From Archaeoglobus sp. UBA234 (GTDB lineage Archaea > Halobacteriota > Archaeoglobi > Archaeoglobales > Archaeoglobaceae), in NCBI GenBank assembly GCA_002494625.1, contig DACH01000019.1:72802-108865 (forward strand): a stretch of 36,064 bases of DNA, read 5' to 3'. Each line of letters opens with the position of its first letter. Position 1 is the first letter of the stretch. Below the pieces are notes generated by a model, which did no database searches, was not told where the DNA came from, and was given only the letters and a program-made list of their open reading frames with translations. The translations under genes and the position numbers were made by a program. Below are positions 1-8,979 of this stretch, in pieces.

Positions 1-1020
1 CAAGAATACTGATCCACAATTTCACCATTCGCATTGTAGAGGGTGATGGTATCTCCAGTATTGTCAAGGATAGGTCTTCCAAGCCCCCAGTAAACATCCG
101 TCGAAGTATCAACACCTGAGCCAACATGGAGGGTTACTGATTCTCCCTGTCCAAGAGTTAAATCACCGAATACATACTCGTGGTTGTCTGTATCTGTTAT
201 TTTCCAGCCTTTGAGGTTGATCTCCTTACCAGTGTTCTTTATGACTATAATCTCCTTGTCAAGGTTCTCTCTATCATCCCCCTCTGGATTGTAGATCACT
301 TTCTCGATATATACTCCTAAACTCTCTGTTTCTCCTGTGGATCCACTAATACAACTCCACAAACCTATTCTCTGGTTGATTGCTGAATTTTCATATCCTA
401 AATATTCCTCTTCTTTGACGAATTCCCCTTCTTTATACACCCTTGCATAACCCTTTTTAATGAGTTCGGCGGTAAAATCAGTAGAGTCAATATATACATA
501 GGCAAGCAACCTTCCGTAGTAACCTCTCATTCCAGCCATGCTATCGAATTCAATGAAAACATTCTTTCCTTCGAGCTGTCTTGCAAACTCTCTTGCCTTT
601 TTACCCCATTCTTCCAAACACTCCAAATCCGTTATGCCATCATATTCTCCAACTTTATTTTTCTCAGCGGTTGTCTCAGGAGTATCGACTCCAAGCATCC
701 TTACTCTCTCTATTGTTCCATCTTCGAATCTTACATCGATTGTATCACCGTCTATTACCTCAACAACCTTTACACTGTATTTTACACCGAAGAACAGAGG
801 TGTTGGGGTTGGAGTAGGTTGAAAAGGAGTAGGAGATGGAGTTACCAAAGAAGGTGTTGAGGGTGTTACTAACGGAGTTGAAGAATGAGGGGTTGGGGAT
901 ATACCGGTGGGGATTGGTGTAGGGGTGCTGGTGGTAGAAGACGATAATTCGTTTCCAGAGCATCCGGCAAGGAGTAGAGCCACCACTAAAAGTAAGAGTA
1001 ATTTTGGAGATTTCTCCATG
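1..1020 (-). CDS. Lipoprotein thermonuclease (SNase fold) with C-terminal lamin-tail domain, partial
   Basis: The reading frame is open from the ATG at 1020 to the window edge, about 340 residues, so the C-terminus is missing. It starts with a lipoprotein signal: basic start, Leu/Val-rich core, then the lipobox LLLAGC at residues 16-21. A Ser/Thr/Pro-rich linker full of TP and PT steps follows to about residue 85. The nuclease domain shows VIDGDTIDVRF, RVRMLGVDTPE (Arg and Glu of the active site) and YYGRLLAYVY (second Arg). These are the staphylococcal-nuclease catalytic positions. After residue about 235 comes a lamin-tail-like beta domain (VIYNPEGDD, IVIKNTGKEINLKGWKITD). Inferred role: secreted, membrane-anchored, Ca-dependent DNase/RNase, perhaps for nutrient uptake or attack on foreign DNA. 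The LTD may bind DNA or surface polymer. A TATA-like run sits about 22 nt upstream. Confidence 0.9.
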
Positions 1021-1034
1021 CTTTGAAAATTCGA

Positions 1035-1048
1035 TTTTTAAAATATAT
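1035..1048 (-). promoter_or_regulatory. TATA box of the thermonuclease gene
   Basis: Read on the minus strand the site is ATATATTTTAAAA, centred about 22-26 nt before the ATG at 1020. That predicts a transcript starting at or very near the start codon (leaderless). No Shine-Dalgarno is seen before this ATG. Confidence 0.5.
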
Positions 1049-1192
1049 CAATTGCTATTTTCAGTGATAACTTTTTACTTTTAGATCCTGAAAAAGAGTT
1101 CAAGTTCTTCTGGTAATTCCACTCCAGATCTAAACTCTATCACTTTCACATCACAGACAAAGGTGATATCCCTCTAAAATCCACCTTAACCT

Positions 1193-1750
1193 ATGCACAT
1201 TGACATCCTGTCGGTGACGATAAGGGGAGGCTTGACTGCTATTAGAGGCCCTGTAGCGATAGCAGTAGCCACTTTGAGGGATTACATAGAAAATTATCCC
1301 TTCTCGATGCTATATATCTGTGGGAATCATTCGAAAGTGTTAGATCATCTGAAGGGAGATTTCGATGTGAGAAGAGCCTTCACAGTATATCAGCTTTTTA
1401 GCATCTTGGAGGAAGTGTATCAGGATGTCGTGTTTATGGAGCATGATCCTTTATTGTTTGAGGATGTTTCTGGCGGAAACAGAGATATAGATAAAGATAG
1501 GAGTATGGCCCACATAATAGAGAACCTATCGCTTGCCATAAAGGATGTTTCGAGAGGCAGACTTATCATCTACTATTCAGCCTCTCACGACATATTCTTC
1601 GATGTTGTAGCGAGAAACTCTGACAGAGTTCTGATATTTGAGAAAGAGCCTGGAGGATATTTCATAGTGGATTCCGAAGGCTATAAGGGTTGCAGAAGGC
1701 TTCACCACCGCTTTCTGCCCAAGGGTCAGACGACTCTGGAAATCTTCTAA
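1193..1750 (+). CDS. RecA-fold protein lacking a P-loop, partner of the adjacent polymerase
   Basis: This 185-residue protein has the layout of a RecA/RadA ATPase core. A glycine-containing loop after a short strand (IRGPVAIAVATLRDYI, residues 18-33) stands where Walker A should be, but without GKT/GKS. VVFMEHDPLL (about residues 79-88) stands in the Walker B region, and RGRLIIYYSASH (about 121-132) resembles a later core strand. ATP binding is therefore doubtful. It has no N-terminal helix-hairpin-helix domain. An in-frame TAA at 1187-1189 makes the ATG at 1193 the first possible start; no good ribosome binding site precedes it. Ten bases separate it from the next gene, which begins a RecA-like/small protein/PolB operon. 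By analogy to bacterial ImuA beside DnaE2, it may load or tether the polymerase. That role is inference; fold assignment is moderate. Confidence 0.75.
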   Translation: MHIDILSVTIRGGLTAIRGPVAIAVATLRDYIENYPFSMLYICGNHSKVLDHLKGDFDVRRAFTVYQLFSILEEVYQDVVFMEHDPLLFEDVSGGNRDIDKDRSMAHIIENLSLAIKDVSRGRLIIYYSASHDIFFDVVARNSDRVLIFEKEPGGYFIVDSEGYKGCRRLHHRFLPKGQTTLEIF

Positions 1751-1759
1751 GGTGATATC

Positions 1760-2023
1760 ATGGGAAGGAGTGTTTCGAGCATCAGACAGGATGTAAAAGC
1801 AATATCGGAGAGATGGATCAAAACTAAGAAAGCCTTGAAGAAAGAAGATCAGCTTTACGCAGAGGAACTCGCTAAGATGGTTAAGATGCACTCTAATGAG
1901 GTCTTCTATCTTTTCGATGATCCCTTAGAGGCTGCCATGTTCTCCTTGCTTATAGAGATGCTCAAGAAGATTGATAGCTTGGAAAATAAAGATGCCGAGT
2001 CTGAACAGGAGTTTAAAGATTAA
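1760..2023 (+). CDS. Small helical protein in the polymerase operon
   Basis: An 87-residue charged, mostly helical protein with no motif I recognise. The N-terminal third is basic (SIRQDVKAISERWIKTKKAL), the middle carries a hydrophobic stretch (EVFYLFDDPLEAAMFSLLIEML), and the C-terminus is acidic. A strong AGGTGAT ribosome binding site (1751-1757) lies 2 nt before the ATG and overlaps the end of the RecA-like gene's intergenic gap, so translation is likely coupled. It sits between the RecA-fold gene and the polymerase gene, 30 nt before the latter. It may be a protein-protein adaptor or a small DNA-binding subunit of the same complex; this rests only on position. Confidence 0.75.
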   Translation: MGRSVSSIRQDVKAISERWIKTKKALKKEDQLYAEELAKMVKMHSNEVFYLFDDPLEAAMFSLLIEMLKKIDSLENKDAESEQEFKD

Positions 2024-2053
2024 TAGAAAGAAAAGATTGATGGAACAAAAAAT

Positions 2054-4096
2054 ATGTGGATCTTTGATGTTTACGCTAAAGGCAACAACATACATCTATG
2101 GATCCGGAAAGGAGATAGGGTTAGAAAGGATGAAGTAAAGTATCCGGGATTCTTCTACCTACACCTTCCAGATCCTTCACTGTATTCAGAGATGATCGAA
2201 AGCATTGAAACCCGATATAGAGTTAAAGAATGCAATTTCAGAACAATCTATGGCTTGTTAGAAGGATACAGGATTTACGCAGGCAGGAAAGTGGCGGAGC
2301 AGATTGAAATGCAAACGAAGTTGTCAGCAAAGCTGTACAATGTCGATGTAAGACTTGAGCAGAGGTTTTTAGCAGAGAAAGAGATGTTCGCATGTGGATA
2401 TGTTGGGGAAGGATATGCGTCGAGGTTCAAGCCCGATTTTGATTTGCCCTGTATCATACTCGATGTGGAAACAAAGCTTTCCAGAGGATTGGATTCAATA
2501 AAGGAGTTTGCAGTAAGATTTACAGTTGACGGAGACGCAAAGGAGCTAAGATTTACATCAACATCTTCAAACGAGAAAGAATTGCTCTCAGATCTCTTTG
2601 CTCTTATTGAGGAGATTAATCCCGATGTGATACTCTTCAGCATGGCAGATCTTCTGATGGAGAGGATAATCAGGAAATCAGAGGAATACAATTTGAATAA
2701 TCCAATAAGCAGAACCGGAAGATTCAGAAAACTTGCATCGAAATCTTACTGGAGTTATGGAAAAGCAAGATACAGGGAGAAGGCACTTTTGCCTGAGGGC
2801 AGGATCCTGATTGATAAAACATGTTTCAACTTCAGGGAAGGTGGTTTGAAGGGAATACTGCTGGCTTCCCGTCTTACGGGCTTATCACCCAATATAACTG
2901 CAAGATTCACACCCGGAACGCTAATCTCATCTTATGAAGTTTACGAGGCTTTAAGACAGGGGATAGCTGTTCCCTTCAGAAAGAGTGATGTTGAAAGGCA
3001 GAAGACCTTCAAAGAGCTTAAAAAGGTTGACAGAGGCGGTATGATATTCCAGCCAGAGCCCGGAGTTTACGAGAAAGTCTATCAACTGGATTTCACCTCC
3101 ATGTATCCATCGATTATAGTTAGATACAACCTGTCCCCTGAGACTGTAGAGGTTCAGGGTAATGATAACTGGAATTCCTCCGAGGATTTTCATAAACCCC
3201 TTAAACCCGGTTTTCTTCCCTCAGCCATCAAACCCCTGCTTGAATTAAGAATAAGAACTAAGAAACTCAAGAAGGTGAATTCAGACTACGAAGGAATGGA
3301 TTCAATGCTTAAGTGGTTGCTTGTAACCTGCTTCGGATACACAGGCTACAGAAATGCAAAGTTTGGGAGAATAGAAGTACACGAGTCGATAAACAGGAAT
3401 GCAAGGGAGATTTTACTTGAAACAAAAGAACTGGCTGAAGATATGGGCTTTGAAGTCATACACGGCATAGTCGACTGCTTGTGGCTTAAAAACCGAGATG
3501 ATACATGTGGCGATGAGATATATGAACTCAAATATGAGGTTGAAAGGAGGACGGGATTGCTCACTGAACTGGATCTCTACGACTGGATCATCTTCCTGCC
3601 AATGAGTGATGGATTTGGAGCATACAATCGCTACTACGGAAGGTTGAAGGATGGGAAAATGAAGCTGAGGGGTATAGCTGCGAGGAGAAGAGACACACCA
3701 TCCTACATTCGAAAAATGCAGCTTGATATCCTTGACATTCTCTCTAAGGCAAAAAACAGAGATGAGATAGCTAATTTGGGAAATGAGCTGGAGAGGATAT
3801 ATCTTAAATATAAAGAGGACCTTCGCCATGCGAGTTTAGAGGAGTTCGTAATCAGGAAGGTCATCGGAAAAACAAATTACAGCAGAAGATGCCCTGAAGC
3901 TTACCTGATGAATTACTGCAAAAGGAAAGGCATACAGATTCAGCCGGGTTTGGAAGTAGGTTATGTCGTTCTCGATTCGAGAAGGTGGATTGTGATTCCT
4001 GAATGGGAATTGGAAAGTTCTGTCATGCCCGATTTCAGGTATTATGAGAGACTGATGAAAAAAGCATGGGACGAGATCATCATCCCTGAAATGTGA
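2054..4096 (+). CDS. Family B DNA polymerase with altered motif C (PolB2-like)
   Basis: A 680-residue family B polymerase, shorter than replicative PolB1/PolB3 (about 770-800). Exo I is present (LDVET, D137/E139). The usual Exo II is replaced by DVILFSMADL and no clear Exo III YxxxD is visible, so proofreading is doubtful. Motif A is intact (QLDFTSMYPSII, D346). Motif B is divergent (KWLLVTCFGYTGY, K420, where NSFYG is usual). Motif C reads HGIVDC instead of YGDTDS: the second Asp (D474), a metal ligand, remains but the first is Ile. Such altered PolBs form a known archaeal group (PolB2) once called inactivated; a crenarchaeal member was later linked to damage tolerance. Placement in that group is inference and needs a tree. 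The third gene of the 1193-4096 operon; likely role lesion bypass or an accessory replication role. Confidence 0.93.
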   Translation: MWIFDVYAKGNNIHLWIRKGDRVRKDEVKYPGFFYLHLPDPSLYSEMIESIETRYRVKECNFRTIYGLLEGYRIYAGRKVAEQIEMQTKLSAKLYNVDVRLEQRFLAEKEMFACGYVGEGYASRFKPDFDLPCIILDVETKLSRGLDSIKEFAVRFTVDGDAKELRFTSTSSNEKELLSDLFALIEEINPDVILFSMADLLMERIIRKSEEYNLNNPISRTGRFRKLASKSYWSYGKARYREKALLPEGRILIDKTCFNFREGGLKGILLASRLTGLSPNITARFTPGTLISSYEVYEALRQGIAVPFRKSDVERQKTFKELKKVDRGGMIFQPEPGVYEKVYQLDFTSMYPSIIVRYNLSPETVEVQGNDNWNSSEDFHKPLKPGFLPSAIKPLLELRIRTKKLKKVNSDYEGMDSMLKWLLVTCFGYTGYRNAKFGRIEVHESINRNAREILLETKELAEDMGFEVIHGIVDCLWLKNRDDTCGDEIYELKYEVERRTGLLTELDLYDWIIFLPMSDGFGAYNRYYGRLKDGKMKLRGIAARRRDTPSYIRKMQLDILDILSKAKNRDEIANLGNELERIYLKYKEDLRHASLEEFVIRKVIGKTNYSRRCPEAYLMNYCKRKGIQIQPGLEVGYVVLDSRRWIVIPEWELESSVMPDFRYYERLMKKAWDEIIIPEM

Positions 4097-4313
4097 ATTT
4101 TGAAAATTGTCATGTGATGGTGCTCGATTTTTCGTGATTACTAATAGAGTCATTCTGACTACTTCAATATAGAATCGCTTATAGTGTTCTCTTGAATCTT
4201 GCTTAGATTTCTATCATCTAAAATTGAAGGAATTTCTGTAGTGTACAATCTTTTAAAAAATTTTATAGAAAAGTCATTTATTATTAACTAAAGTTTTTCC
4301 CTTAAAACATTAC

Positions 4314-4323
4314 ACTTAAATAT
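4314..4323 (+). promoter_or_regulatory. TATA box of the TIR-like gene
   Basis: CTTAAATATT in a very AT-rich 264-base gap (4097-4360) that holds no gene I can support. The predicted start near 4345 gives a short leader before the GTG at 4361. Confidence 0.45.
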
Positions 4324-4360
4324 TCTACTACAAAATAGTTCTGGGATTGTAAATGGCTTA

Positions 4361-5182
4361 GTGGAATTAAATGAAGTTGATAGAAGAATATTAGCCGACA
4401 TCCTATATGATTGTTTTACTGACTATTACTACCTTACTGACAAAAATCTTTCAAGAATAGGCACACAGTCGATGCATAAGGTAGTCACAAGAATGGGAAG
4501 CAGATGGGATACAATCTATAACGCATTAGAAGGTGCAACTACTGACCAAATCCTGCAATTCATTAGAGGTTTGGTTAAAGAAAGTGCAGCAAATGGAAAA
4601 AGTAGAGACATAGTAAACTACCTAAACACCTTTCTAAGAGAGAAATTTGGAGTAGAAATAAATGAAGAGGGGGAATTTTTTGTAGCATCTGGAGAAAAAG
4701 AGAAAACCTCACTGGAGATTAAAGAGATTACTCAGATCTCTGAAAGGCTGTATGTGAAACCAATTTTTAGTAGTCGAGACATTAAGGTTGAAGATAATCA
4801 TTGCTTTGTACTTATGCCATTCAGAGACGCTTTTATTCGTATTTTTAATGAACACATTAAACCAACATTAGAAAAGTTAGGTTTTCGAGTAGCAAAGGCT
4901 GACGATATTTTTAAACCCGGTCCTGTAATAGAACAAATCTGGGAGTTCATCAACAAATCAGAGATAATCATAGCCGATGTGACAGGGAGAAATCCAAATG
5001 TTTTCTACGAATTAGGGATTGCTCATACTTTAGGAAAAACCGTCATAATCATAACCCAAAATGAAGATGATATTCCTTTTGATTTGAGACATCTCCGATA
5101 TTTTAAATATTCAGACAACGAAGAAGGTTGGAAAACACTGAGGGAGAACCTAACAAAAATTGTAAAAACTTTAAAAGAGTAA
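4361..5182 (+). CDS. TIR-like / nucleotide-cleaving effector with N-terminal helical domain
   Basis: A 273-residue, two-part protein. Residues 1-105 are helical, perhaps an adaptor or effector-associated domain. Residues 145-273 match the TIR-like/nucleoside-2-deoxyribosyltransferase-like superfamily often seen in defence proteins: FVLMPF (149-154), IIADVTGRNPNVFYELGIAH (203-222, putative catalytic E217) and DDIPFDLRH (236-244). Family members cleave or bind nucleotides such as NAD and some are abortive-infection effectors; the substrate here is unknown. The start is GTG at 4361: an upstream ATG at 4353 runs into TAG. It has its own TATA box and lies 71 nt ahead of the PLD-helicase gene, same strand, so it may be the effector of that system or a separate gene. 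No signal peptide or membrane segment. Confidence 0.85.
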   Translation: MELNEVDRRILADILYDCFTDYYYLTDKNLSRIGTQSMHKVVTRMGSRWDTIYNALEGATTDQILQFIRGLVKESAANGKSRDIVNYLNTFLREKFGVEINEEGEFFVASGEKEKTSLEIKEITQISERLYVKPIFSSRDIKVEDNHCFVLMPFRDAFIRIFNEHIKPTLEKLGFRVAKADDIFKPGPVIEQIWEFINKSEIIIADVTGRNPNVFYELGIAHTLGKTVIIITQNEDDIPFDLRHLRYFKYSDNEEGWKTLRENLTKIVKTLKE

Positions 5183-5222
5183 TATCAATAACATTCTAAA
5201 TCTCCACCCTTAAAGCCAAAAG

Positions 5223-5232
5223 AAAAATAAAT
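5223..5232 (+). promoter_or_regulatory. TATA box of the PLD-helicase operon
   Basis: AAAAATAAAT centred about 26 nt before the ATG at 5254, which predicts a leaderless transcript for the helicase-methyltransferase-OLD operon. It separates this operon from the TIR-like gene upstream. Confidence 0.4.
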
Positions 5233-5253
5233 GAGGTATGGATATTTTTTCTG

Positions 5254-8200
5254 ATGATAACTCTCGAAAACTCTAAAATTATTGATAACACCCCTGAAAG
5301 AGAATTAGCAACTGTATTAAAAGACAGACTAAAAAACTGCAAAGAAGCCAAATTTGCGGTTGGATATTTCTTTTTGAGTGGCTTCAACCTTGTCGATGGT
5401 GATTTTCCAGAAAAAGTAGAGAAAAAACCATTTCTCAAAATGGTAATGGGGAACGAGACCACTGAACCAACAAAAGAAGAGCTGGTTTCTGGGTATAATT
5501 TGAGGGAGATCTTTAAACAAAAAATGATCGAAGAATTACAAGATAAAGAACTAAGTGATTGGCAGATAAACCAGCTGAGAAGATTGAGAGATTACATTGC
5601 AAATAATCTGATAGAGGTTAAGCTTTTTGAGAAATCAAGATTACACGCCAAGTTATATCTTTTTTTGAAGGATTTAGAAGATAGATATGGCTCTCCAGGT
5701 GTTGCAATAGTTGGCTCATCAAATTTTACTGCAGAGGGTTTAACAAGAAACAAGGAGCTTAATGTCATTTTAACCGAGAGAGAAGATGTTCTTTATCTCA
5801 ACAACTGGTTTGACCAACTTTGGGAGGAAGCGAGTGAGTTTAACGAAGATTTAGTCAGAGTGATTGAAATTTCAGGAGTTATTCCTGAGGTAAAATATCC
5901 AAAGCTTGGTAAATACATTGATCCTGAAACATTATTCAAATATTTAGTTTACAAGTGGACTGAAGGTAGAGTTCTGAATCTAATTGAAAAAGATATTTTG
6001 ATGGAATTTCAGCTTGTTGGTGTCATCAACGCTATAAACATTTTGAACTACTATAATGGTGTTATCCTTGCAGATTCTGTTGGCTTAGGCAAGAGTTTTA
6101 TGGCTGCTGCAGTAATTCAAGAATTTCTGAACGGAAAACACCCACACTGGTTGCCTAAAGGAAAGGAATATCCCGCAGTCATGCTCATTCTTCCACCATC
6201 AATTATCTCTCAGTGGGAAGATTTGCTTGTTGGGAGGTCTGATGAGAAAATACTGGCAAGGCTGGAGAGGGGGGAGAGAGTAAAGATAGACTCAGAGTTC
6301 TTCTTCAAGGACAACTTCAAGAGAATGGTGAAAGGAGATTATAATCACAAAATATATGAGATCTATGATGAGGGTGGTGAGAAACTTCTGGGCAAAATCG
6401 CTTTTCTCTCGCTCGGACTTTTCCAGAACTATAAGGCAGATTTGAAGAAAGGAGTTGTTGATGAGAGATTGAAAAGAATGGCTGAAGAATACGATCTCTT
6501 TGTTATCGATGAAGCTCACAAATACAGAAACAAAAATACAAACAGATGGAAAGCTGCAAGAGCCTTACAGAAAAAAGTAGATAACTTCTCCAACAAGTTT
6601 ATGCTTTTAACAGCAACTCCCCTTAACAACACAATTGATGATCTTTACAATCTCATAAGAATATTCACTGACGATACATTTGAAAGATTTTGGCTTAAAA
6701 ACAATATCCCCGTTCCTGAACTTATCAAGAACTATAAGAGATTAAAGAAAAAGTACGATGAAGAGAAGGATGAAGGGATCAGAAAAGAGCTGAAAAAAGT
6801 TGCAACAGAAATAAAAATGAAAATTCTCGATGAAGTAATGGTTTTGAGGACGAGAAAGTATATAGCAGAGCAATTTAAGGATTTGGACATTATTTTCAAG
6901 GATCCGCAACCCTACAGCCTTGGTTACGCCCCATTTTATACCAGTAAATTTTACGAACTTATAAAGCGCATTTCAAGAAATTTAGACAGGATTAATTTTG
7001 AGCACACGAAGTTGTATGGTGTGAGATACATTGTTTTCGAAGAAGATGAAGAGGAGGGAGCATTCAGAGTAATAGAGATTTCCGATTTGTTCAGGCTCCT
7101 CTTAGGTAAGAGGTTAGAGAGTGGTATATTCCCTTTCGAGACAACCCTGAAAAAAATCTACGAAAAAGAGAAGATTTTCTGGAGTATATTCAGCAATACC
7201 GTTGATAAGATCATGAGTAAGGAAGATCTCAGAGAATTGGTAAAAAAGGCAGTTGAGGAGGCAAAAATCAAAAAAGATCTGGATGAAGTATCTCAGGAAT
7301 TTAATGCTGAAGCTGAAGAAGAGGAAGACTGGTTGGATAGGGTTGTCAAGCTGCTGATTGAGTATGTTGAGGAGTACAAGCTTGAGGCTAAAAGCACTGA
7401 CGAGCAAATCAAAATGGGTTTGAAAATCGCCCTTCATAATCTTGAGCAGGATTTGAAGTTGATGGATGAGATTTTTGCAGCTCTTGATGAGCTGAAGGCT
7501 AAAGAAAACGGAGAATTTAAGGTTCTTGGTACAATTCCGAAAGAGGAAGAGGAGATCATTGAATCGAAGATCTTTAGCTACCTGAATGATCCAAAACTTG
7601 AGGCCTTAAAACAGCTCATAACAAATCCAAAATACAAATCAGAAAAACTCTCAGTTCCAAGCCTTCACGGAAAGAAATTCATAGTGTTTACCCAGTACAA
7701 AGATACCGCCTACTACATTTACCACAACCTCAGAGAGTGGATCGAGAAAGAAGTTGATCTGCATCCATGGTTGAAGGATAAAAGGAGCGATAGAATAAAG
7801 ATTGGGCTTGTTACGGGCGAAACTGACACTGAAACAAAGGTGAATTTCATTAAAAGGTTTGCACCGAAGGCAAATAGCGGAGAGGAAGAGGTAAGGAGGT
7901 TTGGAGAAATTGAGATATTAATTTCTACCGATGCTCTCAGCGAGGGGGTTAACTTACAAGATGCTGATGCTGTTGTTAACTTCGATCTTCCATGGAATCC
8001 GATGATTATAGTTCAAAGGGTAGGAAGGGTGAACAGAATAGGGAATGAAAAGGATGTTTATGTTATCAACTTCATTCCTTCGGGAGAAATAGAAGTTCTT
8101 GTAGGGATTCTAAACAAGCTTAGACAGAAAATAGAAGACATAACACTTGTTGTTGGCAAGGAATCCAAGATACTGAGCCCTGAGGAAGAGATAAGCGTTA

Positions 8201-8979
8201 AAACATTTGGTGAGAGAATAAAGAACATTGCAGAGCTTTCAATGACGGATCTTGAAGATATCGGAATATCAGAGGAATTCAAAGAGTGGGTTGAGGGAGG
8301 GATGCCACAGGAGCAAGTTGATGAGTATAAGCTTCTCAACATCATCCAGTACGAATTGGGGATAACCAGAGAAGATTTTGAAGAAGTTAGAGATATGGGT
8401 GATGGTCCTTATTACAGCTATGTAAAATCAGGGAACGGGAAGATTTACGGCATTTACGAATTTTACAGGGGAGATAGCAGGATAAGTAAGAGGATAATTA
8501 GTTTCGGCAATGGTAAACTGAAGTTTGAATCTCCACTCTCGTTGCTGAACCTTGTGAGGTATAAGAAGATGAATCCTGTAAAGCTTGATGAGGCTGCAGA
8601 AACTCTCAAAGAAATTGAAAAAAAGGTTGAAAATGAGGTTGAAAGGTTGAAGAGGGAATATCAGCCAGAACCAAAAGGTTTCCTCTATAACCTGCTCAAT
8701 GCTTTACTTCTTGAGAGAAGTAAAGCTAAAGAACTTGAAAACTATAAATCTGTTGTGAATGTGCTTCAGCTACTGGATTACCGTCAGTATTCAAGAGAGA
8801 TAAAATCCTTGCTTGTTGAGAGGAATCTTATAGAGGTGGAAAAGAACAACACTGTAAAGATAAGAGACCTAAGAGGAGTTGTAGATACGCTCTACAGCCA
8901 CTTTTTGATGTGGGGTCTTGCAGATGTCAAATCATTGAGAGTTGAAAGTAAGTATCTGGGGTGGTTCTGTGGGTATTAA
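5254..8979 (+). CDS. PLD-nuclease/SNF2-type helicase fusion (DISARM DrmD-like)
   Basis: A 1241-residue fusion. The N-terminal 200 residues are a phospholipase-D-like nuclease domain: FAVGYFFLSGF (34-44), then RLHAKLYLF (H131, K133) and GSSNFTAEGL. One HxK motif is visible, so a dimer would complete the site. Then a superfamily 2 SNF2-like engine: ILADSVGLGKS (Walker A, 271-281), LFVIDEAHKYRN (DEAH, about 413-424), LLTATPLNN and the arginine-finger motif VI QRVGRVNRIG (about 920). A long acidic insert separates the two helicase lobes. Expected role: ATP-driven DNA translocation coupled to phosphodiester cleavage of foreign DNA. The stop overlaps the methyltransferase start by 11 nt, so the two are translationally coupled. 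Related to class 1 DISARM DrmD, but with the PLD fused on and no drmA/drmB nearby. Confidence 0.93.
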   Translation: MITLENSKIIDNTPERELATVLKDRLKNCKEAKFAVGYFFLSGFNLVDGDFPEKVEKKPFLKMVMGNETTEPTKEELVSGYNLREIFKQKMIEELQDKELSDWQINQLRRLRDYIANNLIEVKLFEKSRLHAKLYLFLKDLEDRYGSPGVAIVGSSNFTAEGLTRNKELNVILTEREDVLYLNNWFDQLWEEASEFNEDLVRVIEISGVIPEVKYPKLGKYIDPETLFKYLVYKWTEGRVLNLIEKDILMEFQLVGVINAINILNYYNGVILADSVGLGKSFMAAAVIQEFLNGKHPHWLPKGKEYPAVMLILPPSIISQWEDLLVGRSDEKILARLERGERVKIDSEFFFKDNFKRMVKGDYNHKIYEIYDEGGEKLLGKIAFLSLGLFQNYKADLKKGVVDERLKRMAEEYDLFVIDEAHKYRNKNTNRWKAARALQKKVDNFSNKFMLLTATPLNNTIDDLYNLIRIFTDDTFERFWLKNNIPVPELIKNYKRLKKKYDEEKDEGIRKELKKVATEIKMKILDEVMVLRTRKYIAEQFKDLDIIFKDPQPYSLGYAPFYTSKFYELIKRISRNLDRINFEHTKLYGVRYIVFEEDEEEGAFRVIEISDLFRLLLGKRLESGIFPFETTLKKIYEKEKIFWSIFSNTVDKIMSKEDLRELVKKAVEEAKIKKDLDEVSQEFNAEAEEEEDWLDRVVKLLIEYVEEYKLEAKSTDEQIKMGLKIALHNLEQDLKLMDEIFAALDELKAKENGEFKVLGTIPKEEEEIIESKIFSYLNDPKLEALKQLITNPKYKSEKLSVPSLHGKKFIVFTQYKDTAYYIYHNLREWIEKEVDLHPWLKDKRSDRIKIGLVTGETDTETKVNFIKRFAPKANSGEEEVRRFGEIEILISTDALSEGVNLQDADAVVNFDLPWNPMIIVQRVGRVNRIGNEKDVYVINFIPSGEIEVLVGILNKLRQKIEDITLVVGKESKILSPEEEISVKTFGERIKNIAELSMTDLEDIGISEEFKEWVEGGMPQEQVDEYKLLNIIQYELGITREDFEEVRDMGDGPYYSYVKSGNGKIYGIYEFYRGDSRISKRIISFGNGKLKFESPLSLLNLVRYKKMNPVKLDEAAETLKEIEKKVENEVERLKREYQPEPKGFLYNLLNALLLERSKAKELENYKSVVNVLQLLDYRQYSREIKSLLVERNLIEVEKNNTVKIRDLRGVVDTLYSHFLMWGLADVKSLRVESKYLGWFCGY

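Noticed and set aside
538..963. Short open frames on both strands opposite the thermonuclease
   Set aside because: They are shadows of the minus-strand frame that is open from 1020 to the window edge with clear nuclease motifs.
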